From Coxiellaceae bacterium (lineage in GTDB: Bacteria > Pseudomonadota > Gammaproteobacteria > Coxiellales > Coxiellaceae): a stretch of DNA of 64,000 nucleotides. A program made the position numbers and the translations under genes. The DNA lies in NCBI GenBank assembly GCA_029212885.1, contig JARGPC010000001.1, positions 62,001 to 126,000 of the forward strand. The letters run 5' to 3'. The notes beneath the pieces are model-generated. The model saw only the letters and a list, made by a program, of their open reading frames with translations. It was not told the DNA's origin and ran no database searches. This document shows, piece after piece, positions 1-10,500 of this stretch (positions are counted from its first letter, which is position 1; the number at the start of each line of letters is the position of its first letter).

Positions 1-1213
1 TGCTTTCTAAATAGCGCTTTACCATAAACAAACCCAAACCGTTGCCTTTATATATCCCTTTATAAGACGGCGAAATACGAGAAAAACGCTCAAAGATTTT
101 TTCAAATTGACTTTCAGAAATGCCAATGCCTGTATCACTCAACCTAAACTCTATCCATACTGAGTTTTTTTCAAATCTAAGGACTCGCACCACCAAGCTA
201 ATAATACCTTTATCAGTAAATTTAATGGCATTACCCAACAAATTTAACAAAATTCGATCCATGTAAATTCGGTTGCCCCACACATATTCAGGCACCTCAT
301 CATCCACCTCTATTTTTAAATCTAAAAGCTTGTGATTTACGGCTGAATCTATCAATGCAATATTGTGCTCAACCACTTGAGAGATTGAAAACGCCTCTTG
401 TCGATGCTCCAAAGGCCCATTTTCAAGATCAACAATTTCAATCACTTCATTTAGCAACGTTAACAACTCTTCTGTGGTACGAATCAACAGATCTGCATCA
501 CTGGCTTGCTTGTTAGAATTGGCCGAATCACGGAACGATTGCGCCAAACCCAAAATCCCCGTAATCGGTGTACGAATATCATGGTTCATATTAGCTATTA
601 ATTCGGAACGAGCCTTGCTATTAGCCTCTACCTCGATGGCACGGCGCTTAATCCTTTCAATCACCGCCTTGTTATGCGAGAAAATCAAGCCTATCAAAAT
701 AGACACCACATAGGTCAACATAAAGCCAACAATATCAAAGCTCGATGCCCATAATAAATTGTCTTGCTGTGAGGCAACAATAAAGGCTAATAATGAACCA
801 CTCGACAATAAAATAACGGTACTTACCCAATCCACTAATAACATAGTGAAAAATACAATAACTATGGTATTGGTAATCCACATCAAAGAACCATGATTCA
901 ATAACAGCATGTATGTAAAGAAAAATGGCAACGTGAAAAACAACGTAAAATACCAATACACAGGCAGATATGGCTTTAGTTTTTTAGGCCAATAGTCATG
1001 CAACACCAACAACAAGCACAACGCCGTGCACGTGATGCGTAACCACAAATTTTCATACGACTGCACGTCAAAATATAACCAAATAAAGTAATATACTGGA
1101 AACGTAAACAGGCCGAAGGTGCCATACGCTTTATATTGAGCGCCTGACTCCTCCACGCGACGATTAATCGCTTGCAATAAATTCTGAATAGCAGCTAACA
1201 TCCGTTGATCCAT
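1..1213 (-). CDS. Sensor histidine kinase, partial (C-terminus beyond left edge)
   Basis: The reading frame is open from an ATG at 1213 to the window edge, giving about 404 residues. The first ~190 residues hold several hydrophobic segments, so this is a multi-pass membrane sensor. A dimerisation and phosphoacceptor box follows (NHDIRTPITGILGL, His about 211), then an N box (LLNLLGNAIKFTDKG), a DTGIGI G1 box and a GNGLGLFMVK G2 box close to the edge. It should autophosphorylate on His211 with ATP and pass the phosphate to a response regulator. The fused receiver domain of a hybrid kinase could lie outside the window and cannot be judged. An ATG 17 nt upstream is out of frame and soon stops. 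The signal sensed is unknown. Confidence 0.9.
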   Translation of the reverse strand, partial: MDQRMLAAIQNLLQAINRRVEESGAQYKAYGTFGLFTFPVYYFIWLYFDVQSYENLWLRITCTALCLLLVLHDYWPKKLKPYLPVYWYFTLFFTLPFFFTYMLLLNHGSLMWITNTIVIVFFTMLLVDWVSTVILLSSGSLLAFIVASQQDNLLWASSFDIVGFMLTYVVSILIGLIFSHNKAVIERIKRRAIEVEANSKARSELIANMNHDIRTPITGILGLAQSFRDSANSNKQASDADLLIRTTEELLTLLNEVIEIVDLENGPLEHRQEAFSISQVVEHNIALIDSAVNHKLLDLKIEVDDEVPEYVWGNRIYMDRILLNLLGNAIKFTDKGIISLVVRVLRFEKNSVWIEFRLSDTGIGISESQFEKIFERFSRISPSYKGIYKGNGLGLFMVKRYLES

Positions 1214-1402
1214 TTATTTATAGTATCCATTTAGTCGGCGTATGGTTACACAAGGTCATTTAAGTTTCAATATTTGAACATACGGTAGCGACAAATGCTT
1301 ACAAACATACGCGGGTTTCGCTTAATCTGGATATTTTTTCTTAGTTAAGAAACTGATATCCTTGCGGTCATCAAATCTGAAAACAATACAGCAGAGAAAA
1401 AA

Positions 1403-2002
1403 TTGAACAACCGTCCTAGCTATCTTTATTGGCCTAACCTGATTGATTATTTACGTTTGGTTCTTTTCGCTATTTTTTTAATTGCCGCGTTTAGCGCCCC
1501 CATGCTAGCACTATGCTGCTTCGTTATTGCAGCACTCTGCGACGCGCTCGATGGTTACCTTGCCCGAAAACTGAATCAGCAATCCCACCTCGGCATGGCA
1601 CTCGACTTTACGATCGATCGTGTCGTTACTGCAGCACTACTACTAATCTTGGCACGCCTATATAACCATTGGTGGCTGTTTTTTTGTACGATCATGACTA
1701 TTGATCTAGGCAGCCACTACATGCACCTCTACAGAACGTCAATCATGGGCGGCAAAAACCACAAGCATGCGTTTAAAATTAAAAGCCGCTTGCTGCCTAT
1801 CTATTATAATAACCGCACCGTTCTGTTTACCCTGTGCTTTTGTCATGATGCCTGGTTAGCCAGCTTATACCTGTATGCATTCGTACCTAACCACTGGGTG
1901 ATTTTACCCTTAGTGTTATTTGCCCCAGGCTTCTTAGTGAAAACTATTATTCATCTCTTGCAATTCTATGTGGCCTGCGTTGATCTAAACCATAGCGACT
2001 AG
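1403..2002 (+). CDS. CDP-alcohol phosphatidyltransferase, eukaryotic phosphatidylinositol-synthase-like
   Basis: This 199-residue multi-pass membrane protein carries the full CDP-alcohol phosphatidyltransferase signature: D47-x2-D50-G51-x2-A54-R55-x8-G64-x3-D68-x3-D72. The rest resembles eukaryotic phosphatidylinositol synthase more than bacterial PgsA or PssA. Matching segments are the start LYWPNLIDYLRLVLF, the central SHYMHLYRTSIMGGKNHKH, LPIYYNNRTVLFTLC, and a C-terminal hydrophobic stretch ending in VACVDLN. From that likeness the predicted reaction is CDP-diacylglycerol plus inositol to phosphatidylinositol; substrate choice is inference from remembered family sequences. The start is TTG with a weak purine-rich site (GAGAAAA) upstream; no in-frame ATG gives a better N-terminus. 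It stands alone, divergent from the histidine kinase. Other alcohols remain possible. Confidence 0.8.
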   Translation: MNNRPSYLYWPNLIDYLRLVLFAIFLIAAFSAPMLALCCFVIAALCDALDGYLARKLNQQSHLGMALDFTIDRVVTAALLLILARLYNHWWLFFCTIMTIDLGSHYMHLYRTSIMGGKNHKHAFKIKSRLLPIYYNNRTVLFTLCFCHDAWLASLYLYAFVPNHWVILPLVLFAPGFLVKTIIHLLQFYVACVDLNHSD

Positions 2003-2005
2003 GTG

Positions 2006-2162
2006 CTTTTAACACAGCAGATCACTTTTAATTTTCTACTTTTTACAAGGAGTGAAAGATGAGATGCAAGGCAAATGCGAGCAAGTAACCGGAGTTTACT
2101 TGTAGCTAAATGAGGATTACGCGTGAGCATTTAACACAGCAGATCACTTTTACTTTTCTACT
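2006..2162. repeat. 36-bp direct repeat flanking a stem-loop
   Basis: Two near-identical 36-bp copies, starting at 2006 and 2127 and differing at two positions, share the core TTAACACAGCAGATCACTTT. Between them is a stem-loop with arms CAAGTAA (2082-2088) and TTACTTG (2096-2102). The right copy runs into the 3' end of ftsB and contains its stop codon. The unit looks like a dispersed intergenic repeat rather than a gene; no insertion-sequence ends are visible. Confidence 0.6.
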
Positions 2163-2422
2163 ACTTGGTAAAAAGTTTCACCTTGCTGAATCATACCTAA
2201 GTTATTCCGCGCACGTTCTTGAATCGCTTCATTACCACTTTTTAAATCACTAATATCAGCAAGTAAAGCTTGATTGGTTAACTTGGATTGAAGATTAGTT
2301 GCCTGTTGCTGCGACACCTGCTGCTTAAGATGCCATATGGCTCGTAAGCCGCCATTTGAAAACCACAATTCATACTGCAGCAGCCCGAATAACGCAACTA
2401 AGATTAATATGACTGGCTTCAT
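2150..2422 (-). CDS. ftsB: Cell division protein FtsB
   Basis: This 90-residue bitopic membrane protein has a short cytoplasmic start (MKP), one transmembrane helix (VILILVALFGLLQYELWF) and a periplasmic coiled coil (about residues 30-65, rich in Gln and Leu). The end, ARNNLGMIQQGETFYQVV, is the usual FtsB/DivIC terminus. FtsB joins FtsL and FtsQ in the divisome and helps activate septal wall synthesis. The start at 2422 is chosen because GGGGAAGG lies just upstream and the residues after it match the family start; a further upstream ATG at 2476 would add 18 atypical residues. It lies downstream of eno on the same strand, the common gammaproteobacterial order, but with a wide gap of about 260 nt. 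Confidence 0.9.
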   Translation of the reverse strand: MKPVILILVALFGLLQYELWFSNGGLRAIWHLKQQVSQQQATNLQSKLTNQALLADISDLKSGNEAIQERARNNLGMIQQGETFYQVVEK

Positions 2423-2530
2423 TGCCTTCCCCAAGGTTCCTTTATTATTCAACAATATAGCATAAGTATTCACCATTACTATATCAGTTAACTAACACCG
2501 CTCTTGAATAACTACCTGAACTCTTCGTAA

Positions 2531-2643
2531 GCCTGCCAGGGATACCTTTCTCCCGAGCAGGCATCCCTGTCTTCGTGCTCCCTTACCTCCATGTATCACA
2601 CGCCGCTCGAAGGTACCCCTGTCAGCCTTACTTACTTTGACAG
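2531..2643. other. Intergenic inverted repeats between eno and ftsB
   Basis: GCCTGC (2531-2536) can pair with GCAGGC (2557-2562), and CAGGGAT (2537-2543) with ATCCCTG (2563-2569). The two pairs interleave, so only one stem can form unless the RNA makes a pseudoknot. A third pair, CTGTCA (2619-2624) and TGACAG (2638-2643), lies nearer the eno stop. No T-run follows any of them on the minus strand, so none is called a terminator. Their role is unknown. Confidence 0.35.
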
Positions 2644-2684
2644 TTATTCCAAAACTAAACCATAAACTTTATGGCAATACTGCA

Positions 2685-3953
<1,269 letters not shown>

Positions 3954-3965
3954 TCAGTTGAAAGA

Positions 3966-4790
3966 TTAAGCGGAAACCACTGTTGGTTTAATCACACGGT
4001 CAATCGCTTGTAATGAAGCTAATAACGTTTCCATCTGCGCCAACGGCCAACAATTAGGGCCATCACTTAATGCATTCTCTGGGTCCGGGTGCGTTTCCAT
4101 AAATAACCCCGAAATACCCACCGCCACGGCTGCACGTGCTAACACCGGCACAAATTCACGTTGACCACCCGAGCTCGCACCTTGGCCACCCGGTAATTGC
4201 ACCGAATGGGTAGCGTCAAACACCACCGGACAACCAGTTTCTGACATAATTGCTAATGAACGCATATCTGATACTAAATTGTTATAACCAAACGATACGC
4301 CACGCTCACACACCATAATCTGCTCATTACCACTTGCACGCGCCTTTTCAACCACATGTTTCATATCCCATGGCGCCAAGAACTGCCCCTTCTTAATATT
4401 AACGGGCAAACCGGTTTTCGCTACACGATGAATAAAGTTAGTTTGTCGACACAAAAATGCCGGGGTCTGTAACACATCAACCACTTCAGCCACCGCTTCT
4501 ACTGGCGTATCCTCATGTACATCTGTCAGCACAGGTACACCTAACTCTGACTTCACCTTAGCTAAGATAGCCAAACCTTGCTCAATCCCCGGGCCACGGT
4601 AACTTTGACCAGATGAGCGATTAGCCTTATCAAATGATGCTTTAAATATATATTGAATACCCAAGCGCTCAGTCACCGCCTGCATATGCTCAGCCACTTG
4701 CATTACCAAGGCTTCAGATTCGATCACACACGGCCCAGCAATCAGAAAAAATGGCTGGCTTTGCCCAACTGGCTTGTTCAGTAATTGCAT
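3966..4790 (-). CDS. kdsA: 3-deoxy-8-phosphooctulonate synthase (KDO-8-P synthase)
   Basis: KdsA condenses PEP with arabinose 5-phosphate to KDO 8-phosphate, the committed step to the lipopolysaccharide inner-core sugar, so the cell has a KDO-type outer membrane. The 274-residue protein shows the family landmarks: [12 protein letters not shown] near the start, [40 protein letters not shown] and [12 protein letters not shown]. Length and start are normal, with GAGGG upstream of the ATG. It is followed by eno after 33 nt. In many gammaproteobacteria pyrG lies directly upstream; here pyrG is about 6.5 kb away with accessory genes in between. Confidence 0.98.
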   Translation of the reverse strand: MQLLNKPVGQSQPFFLIAGPCVIESEALVMQVAEHMQAVTERLGIQYIFKASFDKANRSSGQSYRGPGIEQGLAILAKVKSELGVPVLTDVHEDTPVEAVAEVVDVLQTPAFLCRQTNFIHRVAKTGLPVNIKKGQFLAPWDMKHVVEKARASGNEQIMVCERGVSFGYNNLVSDMRSLAIMSETGCPVVFDATHSVQLPGGQGASSGGQREFVPVLARAAVAVGISGLFMETHPDPENALSDGPNCWPLAQMETLLASLQAIDRVIKPTVVSA

Positions 4791-5000
4791 ATGCCCTCAC
4801 ATGCTGTCAAAAAAGAGCTGCCATTGTATGCGTTTAACTGCAACGTGCCAAGTCAGTCAATTACATGTACGTTTTGAGCGCAAGATAAACGGCATTTTAC
4901 TTTATCACTGGGTAGACATCACAATTGTTAATTTTTATACTGAGCATTACATTTGTATAATGAATTTTCATAAAAACGATTTAGTATAGCGAAGCAAACT

Positions 5001-6596
5001 ATGGACCTACCTACAACCGCCTCCAACCACTGGCGCATAAAAAAATATCGCGACATCGGCAAAAGCTTAGGTAATGTTATGGGCAGCTTTGGCGTCGCAT
5101 CACCGATTATTTTTCTTAATATGCTAGCCTCTGCATCCACTAAATCAAATAATGCTATGTTGATTAACTCTCTGGATGACTTAAAGCAATTTATCAATAA
5201 CACCAATAGTTTTAATCGCCTATCTATGGCAGTTACTTTTTTTGCATCAGCGTTTGTACTCACTTTTTTAAATCGACTGTATTTATGGCCATCGATCACT
5301 TCATCAAAAAAACTATTTACTGTTCCTTACGATTTCTATACACGCAACGATCAACCAAAACACCACACAGCTAAAGAAAAAAAAGCGATCGTAAAATCCA
5401 TGAAACGCTGGCCAGCTGATGTCTTGTTTAGCGTATGGTCATTAGCGACCAGCCTAATCTTCGGTGAAATTGGAAGCAAGTCATTTTCCTTTATGGGGCT
5501 TGGTGGTGAAGTCGCTGGTTTCTTTTTGAGTTTTTCAATTCACTATGCCTCACGCTTCTTAAGCATACAATATTTTATTGATGATCAATTTGATAAAAAT
5601 TTAAAATTAAAAAAACACTATATATATAAACTTGAACAATTAAAAAAAGAAACCTGCCCGCAAATAAACATTACAGATGAAACACCCACACCACAAGCCC
5701 TGATGAATTACCTAGCACTCATTGATCAGCAGTGGGAAGACCAACCAAAAGATAACTGGCGACACTTTTGGTTACATACTTTTTCGACCACACTTGGTTA
5801 CAGTCTAGTGGCTTTCTTAACCGTACCTATTTTTGCAGGTTTCATGCCAGAATGCGTACAAGGTGCCGAACTGCTCTTCCATAGCACGATTGGCAAAGAC
5901 GCTGATTACAAAAATGCGAATTCTTTTGGCTTTGGTGGCTTCGCCACTGCACTGACTTGGTTTTTTTATTCAGTCAATGCATTTACCATGCCAAAAACAT
6001 TGATCCATTCCATTTATGACTGCCATCACCACGCCACTCAAGGCAGCAAAATACAAGCGGCAAAGTATGCCGCATTAACCATGGCTGCATGCCTCGGCAG
6101 TTACTTAACCAGCCCTAGCTTCCGCTTAGTCGGACAACACACGTATACACAAGGCTATATTTCTTATCTTGGCAATTATGGCCGTGTTGTACCCGGCGCA
6201 TTATCAACTGCGTTTATCTTTATGCTATGGTCACACATGCAATCCATGATTCATGAATCCTCAGTAAAGCACCAGTCACATCATATTAACAACAACATTA
6301 TGGATGTTGACTACGCACTGAAATTATTAAGACAAGAAGATACCAATCTGATTGAGACTATCGAAACCCAGCCATTGCACAATGTATTAGTGGAAGACGG
6401 AAACACACCCAACCCTGTGTTTATCGAACCTCCCCGCTCATTAACCAGCACACCACCTCATGAAAGAAAAGAGGTAAGGCAACCAGTGGCACCTAAAACT
6501 CCCCCCCATAGCATTAGTGGTACTGGAAAACGTTCTCGCGCAAGCCAAATCACTCCAAGCCCTGCTCCTGCACCTGCACCTAGTCCGTTTATGTAA
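5001..6596 (+). CDS. Multi-pass membrane protein of unknown function with proline-rich tail
   Basis: I do not recognise this 531-residue protein. Hydrophobic stretches appear near residues 28-45, 75-95, 140-165, 170-190, 260-285, 310-330, 355-375 and 405-420, suggesting an integral membrane protein. The last ~60 residues are different: soluble, rich in Pro, Ser, Thr and Arg, ending in a PAPAPAPSPF run. A short charged segment (residues ~195-250) separates two membrane halves. It is divergent from kdsA and convergent with traT, and lies in the block that splits pyrG from kdsA. The ribosome site is weak (GAAGC). The architecture would suit a secreted membrane-inserting protein, but that is speculation. 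Confidence 0.75.
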   Translation: MDLPTTASNHWRIKKYRDIGKSLGNVMGSFGVASPIIFLNMLASASTKSNNAMLINSLDDLKQFINNTNSFNRLSMAVTFFASAFVLTFLNRLYLWPSITSSKKLFTVPYDFYTRNDQPKHHTAKEKKAIVKSMKRWPADVLFSVWSLATSLIFGEIGSKSFSFMGLGGEVAGFFLSFSIHYASRFLSIQYFIDDQFDKNLKLKKHYIYKLEQLKKETCPQINITDETPTPQALMNYLALIDQQWEDQPKDNWRHFWLHTFSTTLGYSLVAFLTVPIFAGFMPECVQGAELLFHSTIGKDADYKNANSFGFGGFATALTWFFYSVNAFTMPKTLIHSIYDCHHHATQGSKIQAAKYAALTMAACLGSYLTSPSFRLVGQHTYTQGYISYLGNYGRVVPGALSTAFIFMLWSHMQSMIHESSVKHQSHHINNNIMDVDYALKLLRQEDTNLIETIETQPLHNVLVEDGNTPNPVFIEPPRSLTSTPPHERKEVRQPVAPKTPPHSISGTGKRSRASQITPSPAPAPAPSPFM

Positions 6597-6650
6597 AATT
6601 AACGCACCACACAGATCAATGCTCTAACACAATACCGTGTTTTTACAGCA

Positions 6651-7400
6651 CTAAAAATAACCAGCAATAGCCGAGCCAATGCTGCGCTCCAAGGGCCCGC
6701 GCGCTTGTGAATAATGTAAATTCACTTTCTCAGCACGGCCAACCACACGCGTGCGGTAGCGTCGCCAATGCGTTTTATTATTAGATCGCTGTGTCGTCAC
6801 AGCGCTAGTACCTTGCGATAAACGTGAGCGCTTATGTTGACGAATCGCTTGCGATGATCGCTCACTGATTTGCACATCAACAACAGCCACATAGTTAACA
6901 TCTTTCACCATGTTATCGACCAGCGTACCCGCCGCCGCACCTACCAAGCCCATACCCCAGATACCAGCACTGCTGGCTCCAGCAATCGCACCGGTCGCAG
7001 CACCTAAGCCACCACCGACTAATGCACTACCAAAACCACTACCCATCACTGCACGCGCGGCCGTTTCTGAAACCGCCTTAACTCGCAACACATTAGCTTG
7101 AATCATATAATGCGCACGGCTCAAATGACGCGTGGTCTTATAACCTTTTTGATGCAACTGAGTGACTAACGCATGACGTATATTAAAGCTCGACACACCT
7201 GATGTATTGCGTATTTGCACATACACTACTTTTTGGCTGTCTGGCACAGGATCTAAAAATATCGACGCACTCGTTTTTGTGCTGACTGAAAGATTGCGCT
7301 TAGTAATGGCCAATTGTGTTGCCGCACAACCGGATAAAACGGTTACAGCTAAAACAGTTAATAAAACAATACTGGTGCGTACCCAACGGCTTAACATCAT
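6651..7400 (-). CDS. traT: TraT-family outer-membrane lipoprotein
   Basis: The protein (249 residues) has a lipoprotein signal ending in LSGC with Cys25 as the lipidation site, followed by ATQLAITKRNLSVSTKTSASIFLDP. This closely resembles the mature start of plasmid F TraT. Further matches are YMIQANVLRVK, a glycine-rich double hydrophobic segment (about residues 120-160), DVNYVAVVDVQISER, and a YRTRVVGRAEKVNLH end. TraT proteins sit in the outer membrane and cause surface exclusion and resistance to complement. No conjugation genes are near, so a serum- or host-resistance role is more likely than surface exclusion. Two ATGs are adjacent at the start; GTGAGG lies just upstream. Confidence 0.88.
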   Translation of the reverse strand: MMLSRWVRTSIVLLTVLAVTVLSGCAATQLAITKRNLSVSTKTSASIFLDPVPDSQKVVYVQIRNTSGVSSFNIRHALVTQLHQKGYKTTRHLSRAHYMIQANVLRVKAVSETAARAVMGSGFGSALVGGGLGAATGAIAGASSAGIWGMGLVGAAAGTLVDNMVKDVNYVAVVDVQISERSSQAIRQHKRSRLSQGTSAVTTQRSNNKTHWRRYRTRVVGRAEKVNLHYSQARGPLERSIGSAIAGYF

Positions 7401-7513
7401 ACTAACCTCACTATATAGTTATCTGTAAATATTTAATTGATTATTCGCACAGAAACATGATGCCACCAAAAAACAAGTTGCACAAGCCGTGGTCCGGGGT
7501 GACCGCATTACCA

Positions 7514-10500
7514 CTAAGAAACCGTACAGCGACTAGCACAACACGATTTATCAGTACTTGCTTCTACTACCCCACCAGCCACCGGTGAAAACAAACCAGG
7601 CAGACAAGTTGATCCATAATGCTTAGCATGATATTTACGCAAGCACTCAACAATCTTTTTATTCTTACTCTTTTTAGCTAATGCCAGTGGACTAGCCACC
7701 CTTGGCTCATGATAGGGAGCAGGCTCCGTTCGCTCCGTGACATTAATAGGCTCCCTCGCGCAACTCAAAATCTTCCGAACCACCCCAAAATTGCCTCGCT
7801 TCACCGCATATTGCAAAGGTGTCCAGCCCTCTTCATCACGCATATTGGCATCAATGTCAGCTCGCGCCATCAATAATGACACCACATCCGCAGAGTCACT
7901 CTCCACAGCATGGTGAAGCGCCGTCATACCGTGCTCATCTCTTGCATTAACATTGGTTCTTCTATCCCCCAACATCACCTCAGCTTCAGTAGCGCAGCCA
8001 AAATCTGCAAATTGATGCAGTACAGTCATACAATCCGTATCCTGAATATAATTAACATCAATAGCTTCCTGACTCAGAAAAAACCTTACAAAAGCAAATC
8101 TAGCTGATTTCTTGCCAGAATCCATACCTGAAAATTCTGATAACAGCCCATTCAAATCACTGGCACTGAGACCTGTTTGCACTATAAGCCGCAACCATTC
8201 TACATCCGCATGTAAAAGTGCTTTTTTGGCAGCTAAGCGCTTAAACCTAAGCGATTCAAACTTATATTTTTCTGGGTGAGGATTCAATTTCAACAACACA
8301 TCAAGGCTAATTCGAAGTCTGTCATGCAATTTCAAAACCTCATCCACCGTATGTGAAAAATGCATCATAGGAAACAACAAGCGACCAAAATCAAAAGTAA
8401 CCGCTTCCATTGATTCATCTTGCAGACTGTCATAATAGCGCAGTAGCTGAGAAACCTGATCCAGCACGGCCTCTTCATGCTGTGCTTTTTTAGCATCAGA
8501 AGCATTTACACAATCCACCACTGCGCGTAAAGCACTGACAAAAAGTTCTGACCAATCACGCGGATCGCATACAATCGCGGTAAAAAACAAACGGTTTACT
8601 TGCTCTGACGACAAAGCAGAATATTCTCCCAACTCCGCGCGCGCCCAAGCCGATACTTCTTCATCAGTTAATTTCAGCTTATTTTGAAATTCAGTATTGT
8701 TCAATAGTAGATACAAATCTTGAGCTTTACGACATAAATTATTACACAATACCTCCTGCTCTGAATAAGGAGTATCATCAAGAGTGAAACTAAAAGCCCT
8801 TAAGTCACTATCTGTTTTTGCATACAACGAAAAAAAAGATCCAACAACATCATACGAAGCATGGTAAGTATTGTACTTACCTACCAAATCAACCAAACAA
8901 GCCCGAGAGTGCGAAGTTAATCTGTGCTTAAGACCAGAGCGCTGCTCCTTCGACAACTCCATAAGCTTACTTTGAGCCTTTGTCACGAATGTCGCCATAC
9001 CACCAAAACAAGGAAGCCCACCATACTTAAAAAAACCAAAGCAAATTTCATTAGCAACATCGAATGCAGATTGAGGATAAAAATCCAAATTCCAAGCACC
9101 ACTTTCAATTGGATTCATACTAATAACTTGCAGCGCTTTCATTACCCAATACAAGCTATCTACCTCAACACTATCTACCTTTTCCTCCCTATACTGCGTT
9201 TGAATGCGTTTAAGCTTAGAATGAGATATATGATGCCAAACACTGCTTGACGGCCATTCTTTGCTGACTTGCTGTATATAATCCCACTGTTGATCTGTTG
9301 TTAACTCAGGTTCAGCCTCAGCCTCAGCCTCAGCCTTAGATTCAAGCACCCCTACAAGTGAGTCATCTGCAGCCACCGATGGAATCAAACCAAAAGAGCT
9401 AATGACTGCATTATGCTTAGCATGATATTCACGCAAACAAGCAATAATCTCTTTATTCTTACCCTTTTCAGCCAATGCCAGTGGACTAAGCACCTTAGGC
9501 TCTGGGTATGCAGCTGGAACCGTATGCGCCGCCACATCAATAGGCACCCTCGCATTACTCAAAATCATCCGAACCACCTCAAAATAGCCTCGATCCACCG
9601 CATGCTGCAAAGGCGTCCAACCATTTTCATCACGCAGATTGGCAGCAATATCAGGCCGCTTCATCAATAACGATACTACCTTCGCATAACCTCTCTCCGC
9701 CGCAAGGTGCAACGCCGTATTACCCTTTGCATCTCGTAAATTAATTTCGACTTCATCATGACCTAACATCACTTCAACCGCAGCATCCCAACCAAAAGAA
9801 GCAAATCGATGCAATGCCGTCTGAAAATCACCGCTCTGAATATAATTGACATCGATATGTTTTTGACTCAGCAATAATGTTAAAACCTTACAGGCAACCA
9901 CACCACCCCTATCAAATGAGCTTGAGAAGCTTGTTAACAATTCATTCAAAAAACGTGGATGATATCCTGCCTGCAAGAATCGTCGCAACCACTCCACATC
10001 CCCATGCCGAAAAGCTTTTTCAGCCGCATATTTATTACGTCGTATAGCATCAAAGTTATATTCATCTGGATTTGGGTGCAGCTTTAACAGCTCATCAAAA
10101 CTAATAAAAAATCTATCATGGAACGTCAAAGCATCATGCACGGTATGTGGCAAATGCATCATAGGAAACAACAAGCGGCCAAAATCAAAAGTATGCCTTT
10201 CACCCGATTCATCTTGCAGACTGTCATAATAGCGTAATAGCTGAGAAACCTGATCCAGCACTGCCTCTTCATGCTGTGCTTTTTTAGCATCAGAAGCATT
10301 TACACCATCCACCACTGCGCGTAAAGCTCTGACAAAAAGTTCTGACCAATCACGCGGATCACATACAATAGCGGTAAAAAACAAACGGTTTACTTGCTCT
10401 GACGACAAAGCCGAGTACTCTCCCGACTCCACGCACCCCCAAGCCAATACTTCTTCATCGGTTAATTTCAGCTTATTTTGAAACTCAGTGTTGTTCAATA

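Noticed and set aside
735..956. 73-codon minus-strand frame inside the histidine kinase region
   Set aside because: The kinase frame covers the same bases with clear H, N and G boxes; this frame is a shadow.
2531..2569. RNA pseudoknot or riboswitch between eno and ftsB
   Set aside because: The interleaved complementary arms are short, and no known riboswitch pattern or T-run supports it. It is listed only as an inverted repeat.
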